DNA of 5,123 nt from Burkholderiaceae bacterium (GTDB lineage: Bacteria; Pseudomonadota; Gammaproteobacteria; Burkholderiales; Burkholderiaceae_C): the NCBI GenBank assembly GCA_013693755.1, contig CP059256.1, positions 1,543,402-1,548,524 of the forward strand, given 5' to 3'. Every line of letters begins with the position of its first letter. The stretch's first letter is position 1. The position numbers and the translations under genes were made by a program. This document shows positions 1 to 5,123 of this stretch, in pieces. The notes under the pieces are model-generated. The model ran no database searches. It had not been told where the DNA came from and saw nothing but the letters and a program-made list of their open reading frames with translations.

Positions 1-36
1 CAGCCGCAACCAGGCGGCGAGTTCCTCGCGTTCCAC
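1..36 (-). CDS. dprA: DprA (DNA processing protein A), N-terminal 12 codons, partial
   Basis: Reading leftward from a GTG at 36-34 gives M-E-R-E-E-L-A-A-W-L-R-L before the window edge. Burkholderiales DprA proteins typically begin this way (M-[ED]-R-[DE]-E-L-A-A-W-L-R-L). DprA loads RecA onto incoming single-stranded DNA during natural transformation, in the cytoplasm. No ATG occurs in frame between the GTG and the stop of the upstream LysM gene. The only Shine-Dalgarno-like bases are AAGG about 14 nt upstream, which is a long spacing. The gap to the LysM stop is 46 nt on the same strand, so the two are probably co-transcribed. A dprA next to a LysM gene divergent from def is a common Burkholderiales arrangement. 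Twelve residues are little evidence, so the identity rests on the N-terminal pattern plus context. Confidence 0.6.
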   Translation of the reverse strand, partial: MEREELAAWLRL

Positions 37-82
37 GGTCCGGGCCGGCGCCTTGTGGGGGCGAAGCGTGTGCGCCGGGCCT

Positions 83-1336
83 TCAGCGCGGGTTGACCAG
101 CCGGTCGCCCACCTTCACGCCATCGGTGATTTCGAGCACCAGGCCGTAGGACACCCGCTCGAAGGGGCGGAACACCATGAGCAGGCCGTTGCGTTCGTCG
201 GGCAGGCGCAGCAGCTGGTTCTGCCCGTCGGTCTTGTCGACCACGCGCGCGCCGGCCTTGAGGATGGCCAGCACGTCGCCGACCTCGATGCCGTCGCGCG
301 TGCCCTTGTTGATGACCACGATCTGATTCTGCGCGGCAAAGCGCACCGCGCTGCCGTAGATGGAGACGACGCGCGCATCCACCTCATCAGCCGGCGCGTG
401 CGGCGCGTAGTGGCGGAAATCGCGCTCGGGCTCGGGCAGCAGGCGGTCGCCCACGCGCATCTCTTCCTTCACGTCGAGCACGTCGAGTGTGGCGGGCACG
501 GGCAGGCGCTCGGGCTTGCCGTCCGGGCCGGGGGCGTCCGACACGCCCTCGCCGCGCAGCAGCCGCACGCGGCCGACGTACTGCGCCTCGTAACCCAGCA
601 CTTCCCGGGTGAGCGGATCGAGCAGCGGCTTGACGTCGCGGTAGACGCGAAAGCGCCGCGGCTCGCCGGCATCGGTGGTCAGCGGAATGCCGCCCTGGCC
701 CATGGCATAGGCACGGTCGCCGCGGCTGAGCAGCACATGGTTCTCCTGCGTGGCCACGATGCGCGGCGCACTTTGCAGGTCGCGCTCGTCGACCACCAGC
801 GGCTCGGACAGGAAGGGCTCGATCAGGTGCGGCGCCAGCGTGGGGATGGCCGTGTCTCCGAGCCGCTCGCTGCGCACGCGCGGCGACAGGCGCACGGTGG
901 GCGGGCCTTCGTCGGCCGTGGCCAGGCGCGCGCGGCCGTCCTTGCGCTGCAGCCGCAGCACCTGACCGGGGTAGATCAGGTGCGGGTTGCGGATGTCGGC
1001 CAGGTTCATGCCCCAGAGCTCGGGCCAGCGCCAGGGCTGCTTGAGGTAGAGCCCGGAGATGCCCCACAAGGTGTCGCCGCGCTTGACGGTGTAGGTCTCG
1101 GGTGCGCCCTCGGCCAGATCCTGCTCGGGCACGCCGCCGGCCTCGGCCACGCCTTGCGCGGTGGCGCGCTGACCCGGCGTGATGGGATAGCGGCCGGGGG
1201 CGGCGAACACGGGCGCGCCCAGAGCCGCACCCCAGGCCAGCAACAACGCGCGGCGGCTGGGCCGCAGCCCGGTGGCGTCGTGGGTCGTGGGCGCACCGTG
1301 GCGCGCGGTCGGGTGTCCCGGGGTCAGCTTGTTCAT
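83..1336 (-). CDS. Secreted LysM-domain protein, function unknown
   Basis: A 417-residue protein. The chosen start is the ATG at 1336-1334, which places a signal sequence at about residues 25-46: an S-R-R twin-arginine-like motif at 27-29, then a hydrophobic stretch ending V-F-A, with cleavage likely after Ala45 or Ala46. An in-frame ATG at 1414 would add 26 residues without adding any recognisable feature. One LysM domain lies at about 82-129 (Y-T-V-K-R-G-D-T-L-W-G-I-S at its start, P-H-L-I-Y-P-G-Q-V-L at its end). LysM folds bind peptidoglycan, so a periplasmic, wall-associated location is inferred. The remaining ~290 residues have no catalytic motif I recognise. Near 344-358 is a K-G-x-x-D-G-I-x-x-G-D-V-L-A-I segment, and a similar D-G-V-x-x-G-D-R-L ends the protein, so the C-terminal part is probably beta-rich. 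The gene is divergent from def and lies upstream of dprA on the same strand. The enzymatic or structural role is unknown. Confidence 0.92.
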   Translation of the reverse strand: MNKLTPGHPTARHGAPTTHDATGLRPSRRALLLAWGAALGAPVFAAPGRYPITPGQRATAQGVAEAGGVPEQDLAEGAPETYTVKRGDTLWGISGLYLKQPWRWPELWGMNLADIRNPHLIYPGQVLRLQRKDGRARLATADEGPPTVRLSPRVRSERLGDTAIPTLAPHLIEPFLSEPLVVDERDLQSAPRIVATQENHVLLSRGDRAYAMGQGGIPLTTDAGEPRRFRVYRDVKPLLDPLTREVLGYEAQYVGRVRLLRGEGVSDAPGPDGKPERLPVPATLDVLDVKEEMRVGDRLLPEPERDFRHYAPHAPADEVDARVVSIYGSAVRFAAQNQIVVINKGTRDGIEVGDVLAILKAGARVVDKTDGQNQLLRLPDERNGLLMVFRPFERVSYGLVLEITDGVKVGDRLVNPR

Positions 1337-1482
1337 GTGTGGTCGTGGCCCTGCGCGAAAACTTGACAAATCACCGCCGATTCTGCGCTCAAGCCCTTGA
1401 TCGGGCAATGGCAACGCGGCTTCGGCGCTGCACGGCGTCGCAAAAGTGACGAAAATGCAGGGTCAACCTGCCCGGATTCGCC
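1337..1482. promoter_or_regulatory. Divergent intergenic region between the LysM gene and def
   Basis: This 146-bp stretch must hold the promoters for both the leftward LysM-dprA unit and the rightward def-fmt unit. On the plus strand a perfect TTGACA lies at 1363-1368, but no convincing -10 hexamer follows at 15-19 nt spacing (the sequence there is GC-rich). On the minus strand I found no convincing -35/-10 pair. A small inverted repeat, GCAGG at 1457-1461 and CCTGC at 1467-1471 with a 5-nt loop, covers the only purine-rich stretch upstream of the def start. Neither gene has a strong Shine-Dalgarno sequence. That promoters lie here is inferred from the gene arrangement; exact sites are not established. 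Confidence 0.45.
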
Positions 1483-1992
1483 ATGGCGCTGCTCCCCATC
1501 CTCCGTTACCCCGACCCCCGCCTGCACACCGTCGCCAAGCCGGTGCAGGCGGTCGACGCCAGCATCCGCCAGCTGGTGGCCGACATGTTCGAGACCATGT
1601 ACGAGGCCAATGGCATCGGGCTGGCGGCCACGCAGGTCGATCGCCATGTGCGGCTCATCGTCATCGATGTGTCCGAGGAGCGCAACGCGCCGATGGTGCT
1701 CATCAACCCCGAAATCCTCTGGGCCAGCCCCGAGCGCGCCAAGGGCGACGAGGGCTGCCTGTCGGTGCCCGGCATCTACGACGGCGTCGAGCGCGCCGTG
1801 GCGGTGCAGGTGCGCGCGCTCGACGAGCACGGCACGGCGCGCACCATCGATGCCGAGGGCCTGCTCGCGGTGTGCATCCAGCACGAGATGGATCATCTGC
1901 TGGGCAAGGTGTTCGTCGAATACCTCTCGCCGCTCAAACGCAACCGCATCAAGACCAAGCTGCTCAAGCAGCTCAAGGAAGCCAGGGCATGA
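1483..1992 (+). CDS. def: Peptide deformylase
   Basis: A 169-residue cytoplasmic metalloenzyme, the usual length for bacterial PDF. It removes the N-formyl group from the initiator methionine of nascent proteins at the ribosome. All three family motifs are present: G-I-G-L-A-A-T-Q at 44-51 (motif 1), E-G-C-L-S at 90-94 (motif 2) and Q-H-E-M-D-H at 133-138 (motif 3). Cys92, His134 and His138 are the metal ligands and Glu135 is the catalytic acid, by family knowledge. The ATG at 1483 gives the family-typical N-terminus ([14 protein letters not shown]). Only a CTG lies upstream in frame before a stop at 1447-1449. No clear Shine-Dalgarno sequence precedes it. The stop overlaps the next gene's ATG (ATGA at 1989-1992), indicating translational coupling. 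It is the first gene of the rightward cluster and is paired functionally with fmt, whose formyl group it removes. Confidence 0.98.
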   Translation: MALLPILRYPDPRLHTVAKPVQAVDASIRQLVADMFETMYEANGIGLAATQVDRHVRLIVIDVSEERNAPMVLINPEILWASPERAKGDEGCLSVPGIYDGVERAVAVQVRALDEHGTARTIDAEGLLAVCIQHEMDHLLGKVFVEYLSPLKRNRIKTKLLKQLKEARA

Positions 1993-2486
1993 AGCGAGCG
2001 GCCCGCGGGCTGCCAGTGCTGGTGCTGTCTCTGAGCCTGATGCTGGCGGGGTGCGCCACGCCGCTGGGGCAGCCGCTCGGACGGCCTCTGGCGCAGGTCA
2101 CTGCCGAACTCGGCGCTCCCACCGCACGCTACGCGCTGCCCGGTGGTGGCGTGCGCCTGCAGTACTCACAGCAGCCCGAGGGGCGGCATGTCTACAACCT
2201 CGACTTCGACGCCGCCGGCCATCTGCTGCGGCGCGAGGACGCCATGCAGCCGCGCGCCTTCGAAGCCATCGAGCCCGGCCGCTGGCGCCGCGCGGATCTG
2301 GAGCAGGCCTTCGGCCCGCCCGCGATGAGCTGGCGCGTGGCGCGCAGCGGCGAGCCGGTGTGGTCCTGGCGCTACCAGGAGGCCGGCTTCTGGCGCTGGT
2401 TGCACGTCAGCCTGGACCCGCAGACCGGCACTGTGCGCGACTGGTCCACCGCCGACGAAGAACTGCCCGACAGCGCCACACCCTGA
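1989..2486 (+). CDS. Small lipoprotein with two BamE/SmpA-like halves
   Basis: A 165-residue protein whose ATG overlaps the def stop. Residues 1-22 are a lipoprotein signal: positively charged start (M-K-R-A-A-R), hydrophobic core and lipobox L-A-G-C, with Cys22 as the lipidated residue. No Asp follows the Cys, so outer-membrane sorting is the likelier fate. The mature part looks like two related halves, about 30-83 and 96-152. Each starts with a short helix ending L/F-G-x-P (L-G-A-P at 41-44, F-G-P-P at 108-111), followed by strands rich in Trp and Tyr and a D-x-x-G or D-P-Q-T-G turn. This helix-plus-strands pattern resembles the SmpA/OmlA (BamE) fold, but it is my reading of the pattern, not a search result. 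Unnamed lipoproteins of this kind are common in Burkholderiales. The position between def and fmt is probably operonic rather than functional. The partner and role are unknown. Confidence 0.88.
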   Translation: MKRAARGLPVLVLSLSLMLAGCATPLGQPLGRPLAQVTAELGAPTARYALPGGGVRLQYSQQPEGRHVYNLDFDAAGHLLRREDAMQPRAFEAIEPGRWRRADLEQAFGPPAMSWRVARSGEPVWSWRYQEAGFWRWLHVSLDPQTGTVRDWSTADEELPDSATP

Positions 2487-2551
2487 CCGGCGGCAGAACA
2501 ACCCCAAGGCGGACCGCGCGATCTCGACAGCCTGTTGATGGCCCATGCCGC

Positions 2552-2572
2552 AGGCGGTGCGCCCGACCGCCT
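2552..2572 (+). repeat. Perfect 7-bp inverted repeat (hairpin) upstream of fmt
   Basis: AGGCGGT at 2552-2558 and ACCGCCT at 2566-2572 are exact reverse complements around a 7-nt loop. The hairpin sits in the 118-nt gap between the lipoprotein stop and the preferred fmt GTG start, ending 32 nt before that start. No T-tract follows, so it is not a canonical intrinsic terminator. It could be an mRNA structure between the two genes, or chance in GC-rich DNA. Confidence 0.4.
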
Positions 2573-2604
2573 CACCCCCGAACGACCGACTGCCCACCCT
2601 CCCC

Positions 2605-3633
2605 GTGAACCTCATCTTTGCCGGAACTCCCGAATTCGCCCGCGTAGCCCTGCAGCGGCTGCACGAAACGGGCCACCGCATCGCGCTCGTGCTCACCCAG
2701 CCCGACCGGCCGGCAGGCCGCGGCCTGCAACTGCAGCCCTCGCCGGTGAAACAGTACGCGCTGGCGCACGCGCTGCCGCTGGCGCAGCCGCGCATCCTGC
2801 GGCTCGATGGCAAATACCCCGACGACGCGGCGGCCGCGCGTGCCGCCATCGAAGCGGCCGATGCCGATGCGATGGTCGTGGCCGCCTACGGGCTGATCCT
2901 GCCGCAGTGGCTGCTCGACGCCATGGCCGCGCCCCATGCCGACGGACGGCCGCGCCACGGTTGCCTCAACATCCACGCGTCCCTGCTGCCGCGCTGGCGC
3001 GGCGCCGCGCCCATTCACCGCGCCATCGAAGCGGGCGATGCGCAGACCGGCATCACCATCATGCAGATGGACGCCGGGCTCGACACCGGCGCCATGCTGC
3101 TGGTGCGCGCGCTGCCGATCGCGCCCGATGCCACCACCGGCAGCCTGCACGACGCGCTGGCCGCGCTCGGCGGCGAGGCGGTGGTCGAGGCGCTGGCGCT
3201 GGCCGCGCAAGGCGCGCTGCAGGCCACGCCGCAACCCGCGGACGGCGTGTGCTACGCCGCCAAGATCGACAAGGCCGAGGCCGTGGTGGACTGGTCGCAG
3301 CCCGCGCAGCTCATCGAGCGGCGCATCCGCGCCCTCGACCCCGCGCCGGGCGCCAGCACCCATCTCGACGGCCAGGTCATCAAACTCTGGAAGTCACAAT
3401 TTGATAGCGACAACCGACCGATTGGTGCAGGGATTGGCGAAATTTTGTCCGCAAATGCCGATGGCGTGCGGGTGGCGTGCGGCCAGGGCGTGCTGCGGCT
3501 GACCGAACTGCAGCGTGCAGGCGGTAAACGCCCGAGCGCCGCGGCCTTCCTACAAGGCCTGCCCCTGCGCGCCGGGCAGGTGCTGGGGCGCCCGGGCGAC
3601 GCAGCGCCGGCCGCCGGGGCGCCGCGGCCATGA
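2605..3633 (+). CDS. fmt: Methionyl-tRNA formyltransferase
   Basis: 342 residues from the GTG at 2605, slightly longer than the usual ~315. The enzyme transfers a formyl group from 10-formyltetrahydrofolate to Met-tRNA(fMet) in the cytoplasm, providing the formyl-methionine that def later deformylates. The N-terminus reads [12 protein letters not shown], the family start, which is why GTG 2605 is preferred. An in-frame ATG at 2545 would add 20 residues of Pro/Arg-rich sequence. Neither start has a clear Shine-Dalgarno sequence. Catalytic landmarks are Asn122, His124 ([15 protein letters not shown], 122-136) and Asp160 in G-L-D-T-G. The C-terminal tRNA-binding domain begins around residue 210 and includes [12 protein letters not shown]. 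The gene is fully open. About 70 nt within the C-terminal domain (3391-3460) are much less GC-rich than the rest. The last ~20 residues are an Ala/Pro/Gly-rich tail. Its stop overlaps the azlC start. Confidence 0.98.
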   Translation: MNLIFAGTPEFARVALQRLHETGHRIALVLTQPDRPAGRGLQLQPSPVKQYALAHALPLAQPRILRLDGKYPDDAAAARAAIEAADADAMVVAAYGLILPQWLLDAMAAPHADGRPRHGCLNIHASLLPRWRGAAPIHRAIEAGDAQTGITIMQMDAGLDTGAMLLVRALPIAPDATTGSLHDALAALGGEAVVEALALAAQGALQATPQPADGVCYAAKIDKAEAVVDWSQPAQLIERRIRALDPAPGASTHLDGQVIKLWKSQFDSDNRPIGAGIGEILSANADGVRVACGQGVLRLTELQRAGGKRPSAAAFLQGLPLRAGQVLGRPGDAAPAAGAPRP

Positions 3634-4431
3634 GCGCCGTGCCCACCACCGCCCACACCGCCGCGCTGGCCACGCCGCACTGGCGCACCGTGGTGCGCCA
3701 CCCCGAGTTCCGCCGCGGCGCGGCCGACATCGCCCATGTCGCGCTGGGCATCGGCGCCTGGGGCTGGTGACCGGGGTCGCCATGGTGCAAAGCGGCCTTT
3801 CGGTGCCGCTGGCGCTGTTCATGTCGCTGCTGGTGTTTGCCGGCAGCGCGCAGCTCACCGCGCTGCCGCTGCTGGTGGCCGGCGCACCGCTGTGGGTGGT
3901 GTGGGCGGCAGCCACCTGCGTGAACCTGCGCTTCGTCATCTTCAGCGCGTTCTGGCGGCCGTATTTCATGCCGTACCCGCGGGCCTACCGGCTGCGCCTG
4001 GCTACTTCAGCGGCGACCTGAACTACGTGCTGTTCATGCGCCGCTTCCCTGAACCCCACCCCAAGCCCGAGCAACTGCCCTACTTCTGGGGCGGCGTGGC
4101 GGTGAACTGGAGCCTGGCAGGGCCTGTCCATCCTCGGCATCGTGCTGGCCGACGCCGTGCCGGCGAGCTGGGGTCTGGGTTTTGCCGGCGTGCTCGCTCT
4201 GCTGGGGTGACGGCCTCGCTGCTGCAAAGCCGCCCAGCCTGGGTCGCCGCCGGCGTGGCCGCGGCCGCAGCGATCGCGGCCTATGCGCTGCCGCTGCGGC
4301 TCAACATCCTGGTGGCCATCGCCGCGGCCGTGGCGGCAGGGCTGCTCGCCGAGGCCGCCGAGCGCAGCGCGCGCGGCCACCGCCGCCGCCCGTCACGCGC
4401 TGGCGACGGCGCCGAGGAGCGCAGGCCATGA
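3630..4431 (+). pseudogene. azlC: AzlC family branched-chain amino acid exporter subunit, disrupted by four frame changes
   Basis: ATG 3630 overlaps the fmt stop (ATGA). The first frame gives 46 residues and stops at 3768-3770 just after ...A-L-G-I-G-A-W. The protein then continues as G-L-V-T-G-V-A-M-V-Q-S-G (from 3761), including the AzlC hallmark F-A-G-S-A-Q, up to R-L-R-L at 4000. It resumes as G-Y-F-S-G-D-L-N-Y from 4000 up to V-N-W-S at 4113, then W-Q-G-L-S-I-L-G-I-V from 4115 up to L-L-G at 4207, then V-T-A-S-L-L from 4207 to the stop at 4429-4431. Breaks 1, 2 and 4 each fit one missing G in a G run. Break 3 fits one extra base or two lost bases. The reconstructed protein is about 265 residues, near the usual family length, and hydrophobic throughout, as expected for the large membrane subunit that pairs with AzlD. 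No segment looks missing and the residues look conserved. It is therefore either a very recently broken gene or an intact gene with sequence errors; I cannot separate these from one sequence. Confidence 0.88.
4415..4419 (+). promoter_or_regulatory. Ribosome-binding site of azlD
   Basis: AGGAG at 4415-4419, 8 nt before the azlD ATG at 4428. It is the clearest Shine-Dalgarno sequence in the def-azlD cluster. It lies inside the azlC 3' end, so azlD could initiate on its own even if ribosomes leave azlC early. Confidence 0.6.
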
Positions 4432-4757
4432 ACCCGTGGATCGTCGCCATCGCCGTGCTGGGGCTGGCCGCCATCACCGTGGTCACCCGCAGTTTCTTCT
4501 TCATCCCCGAGCGGGAATGGCCGCTGCCCGACTGGCTGCGCCGCGGTCTGGCCTATGCGCCGCTGGCGGCCCTGGTGGCGGTGATCGCTCCGGAAATCCT
4601 CATGACCCAGGGCCACCTGCTGCTCACCTGGCGCGATGCACGCTGGCCGGCGGTGCTGGCGGCCTTGGCCTACTACTTCTGGCGCCGCGGCATCCTCGGC
4701 ACCATCGTGGTGGGCATGGCGGTCTACCTGCCGCTGCACATCGGCTTAGGTTGGTGA
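4428..4757 (+). CDS. azlD: AzlD family branched-chain amino acid exporter small subunit
   Basis: A 109-residue intact inner-membrane protein of typical AzlD length. Hydrophobic segments lie at about 4-24, 41-58, 74-84 and 88-108. Family-like features are R-S-F-F-F-I-P at 21-27 and [11 protein letters not shown] at 48-58. With AzlC it forms a two-component exporter of branched-chain amino acids (known from Bacillus azlCD and the related YgaZH). The ATG overlaps the azlC stop (ATGA at 4428-4431) and has AGGAG at good spacing. Unlike azlC next to it, the frame is clean from start to stop, which argues that the pair is, or until recently was, under selection. Its 3' end overlaps the stop codon of the small leftward gene at 4746-4748. 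Confidence 0.95.
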   Translation: MNPWIVAIAVLGLAAITVVTRSFFFIPEREWPLPDWLRRGLAYAPLAALVAVIAPEILMTQGHLLLTWRDARWPAVLAALAYYFWRRGILGTIVVGMAVYLPLHIGLGW

Positions 4758-4948
4758 GTGCGGCGCCGCAGGTGCCGCCGGCGTGGCGCGGCGCACCGGA
4801 ACCAGCAGCGGCTTGACGGCCTGGCGCACGCCGAGTGCGCCGGCCACCTGCAGCACCAGCGGCATGCCCGAGAGCGGATGGATGGCCGGGTCGAAGGCGC
4901 GCACCTCCCCGCCGGCCACGGCGCGCCGTGTTGTCGCACGCGTGACAT
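4746..4948 (-). pseudogene. Probable small leftward gene of unknown function with one frame break
   Basis: The leftward frame ending in TAA at 4748-4746 shows a strong coding signature back to about 4907: codons end in G or C about 88% of the time, and the peptide ([23 protein letters not shown]...V-K-P-L-L-V-P-V) looks like a folded protein followed by an Ala/Pro tail. An unbroken version could only begin at GTG 4919 (57 residues), with no ribosome-binding site. If one G is missing in the G run 4910-4907, the frame joins an upstream ATG at 4948-4946 reading [14 protein letters not shown], giving 67 residues in all. I do not recognise the family. It converges on azlD and diverges from pyk. 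That ATG overlaps the proposed pyk -35 box, so the start or the promoter may be misplaced. Alternatives are a remnant of a longer gene or a short intact gene from GTG 4919. Confidence 0.45.
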
Positions 4949-4969
4949 CACCGCATGAGAAAATACAGT
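4942..4969 (+). promoter_or_regulatory. Candidate sigma-70 promoter of pyk
   Basis: GTGACA at 4942-4947 (5 of 6 matches to the -35 consensus), a 16-nt spacer, then TACAGT at 4964-4969 (4 of 6 to the -10 consensus). It lies in the most AT-rich patch of the right half (4955-4985), about 27 nt upstream of the pyk start. The conflict with a possible leftward start codon at 4948-4946 lowers confidence. Confidence 0.4.
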
Positions 4970-4984
4970 TTTACATGCCAAAAC

Positions 4985-4989
4985 GGAGA
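4985..4989 (+). promoter_or_regulatory. Ribosome-binding site of pyk
   Basis: GGAGA at 4985-4989, 6 nt before ATG 4996. This is a strong, well-spaced Shine-Dalgarno sequence that fixes the pyk start. Confidence 0.75.
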
Positions 4990-4995
4990 CTCCCC

Positions 4996-5123
4996 ATGCC
5001 CCAGCGCGCCACCCGCATCGTCGCCACCCTCGGCCCGTCCTCGAACACGCCCGAGATGCTGGAGGCCATGATCCGCGCCGGGGTGAACGTGGTGCGGCTC
5101 AACTTCAGCCATGGCAGCGCGCA
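4996..5123 (+). CDS. pyk: Pyruvate kinase, N-terminal 42 codons, partial
   Basis: Pyruvate kinase converts phosphoenolpyruvate and ADP to pyruvate and ATP, the last step of glycolysis, in the cytoplasm. The visible part carries two family signatures: [10 protein letters not shown] at 7-16 and V-V-R-L-N-F-S-H-G at 32-40. Arg34, Asn36 and Ser38 correspond to the conserved substrate and potassium-site residues of the first barrel strand. The ATG at 4996 has a strong GGAGA ribosome-binding site. The gene runs off the right edge with no stop. Which isozyme type it is cannot be told from this fragment. It seems to start its own transcription unit after the convergent azlD/small-gene pair. Confidence 0.95.
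   Translation, partial: MPQRATRIVATLGPSSNTPEMLEAMIRAGVNVVRLNFSHGSA

Noticed and set aside
53..1366. Long rightward open frame opposite the LysM gene (437 codons)
   Set aside because: Its translation is Ala/Gly/His/Arg/Val-rich low-information sequence, typical of the antisense of GC-rich coding DNA. The leftward LysM protein has a signal sequence and a clear domain.
2552..2572. Hairpin as an intrinsic terminator ahead of fmt
   Set aside because: No T-tract follows the stem, and the surrounding cluster appears to be one operon.
1397..2608. Rightward open frame of 403 codons across def and the lipoprotein gene
   Set aside because: Ser/Arg/Pro-rich shadow frame; def and the lipoprotein occupy the other frames with full family motifs and a lipobox.
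2572..3363. Leftward open frame of 263 codons opposite fmt
   Set aside because: Composition typical of an antisense shadow and no motif; fmt on the plus strand is certain.
3757..3770. Programmed -1 ribosomal frameshift in azlC
   Set aside because: The site (CTGGGGCTGG) is not an X-XXY-YYZ slippery heptamer, I saw no clear downstream stem or pseudoknot, and three further breaks follow. Programmed recoding at all four is not credible.
4758..4958. Rightward 66-codon frame after azlD
   Set aside because: Arg/His/Ala-rich shadow of the leftward coding frame over the same bases; no ribosome-binding site.
1..5123. CRISPR array, tRNA, rRNA, insertion sequence or phage attachment site
   Set aside because: No regularly spaced repeats, tRNA-like cloverleaf, transposase or terminal inverted repeats were seen.

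Overview
The window is GC-rich DNA with strongly GC-biased third codon positions. The protein sequences and the gene order (dprA and a LysM protein divergent from def, then fmt, azlC and azlD) suggest a betaproteobacterium of the order Burkholderiales, probably Comamonadaceae or a close relative. This assignment comes from recognition of families and gene order, not from a search.

Layout. Leftward: a 12-codon N-terminal stub of dprA at the left edge (1-36), preceded in its transcriptional direction by a secreted LysM-domain protein (83-1336). A 146-bp divergent intergenic region (1337-1482) follows. Rightward: def (peptide deformylase, 1483-1992), a small lipoprotein with two BamE/SmpA-like halves (1989-2486), fmt (methionyl-tRNA formyltransferase, 2605-3633), azlC (3630-4431, broken by four frame changes) and azlD (4428-4757). 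The intergenic stretch 4758-4995 carries a likely small leftward gene, itself with one frame break, and the promoter/ribosome-binding region of pyk, whose first 42 codons reach the right edge.

How the genes work together. fmt puts the formyl group on initiator Met-tRNA and def removes it from nascent proteins, the classic paired housekeeping cluster. Three ATGA start/stop overlaps (def/lipoprotein, fmt/azlC, azlC/azlD) indicate a translationally coupled operon running from def to azlD. AzlC and AzlD normally form a branched-chain amino acid exporter. pyk begins a separate glycolytic unit.

The main anomaly is azlC. Its whole protein is readable and looks conserved, but only by changing frame four times. 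Three of the breaks, and a fifth in the small leftward gene, look like one missing G in a run of G. I did not recognise an undescribed system. The open question is whether the 3.76-4.91 kb stretch is truly decaying or holds clustered homopolymer undercalls in the assembly.
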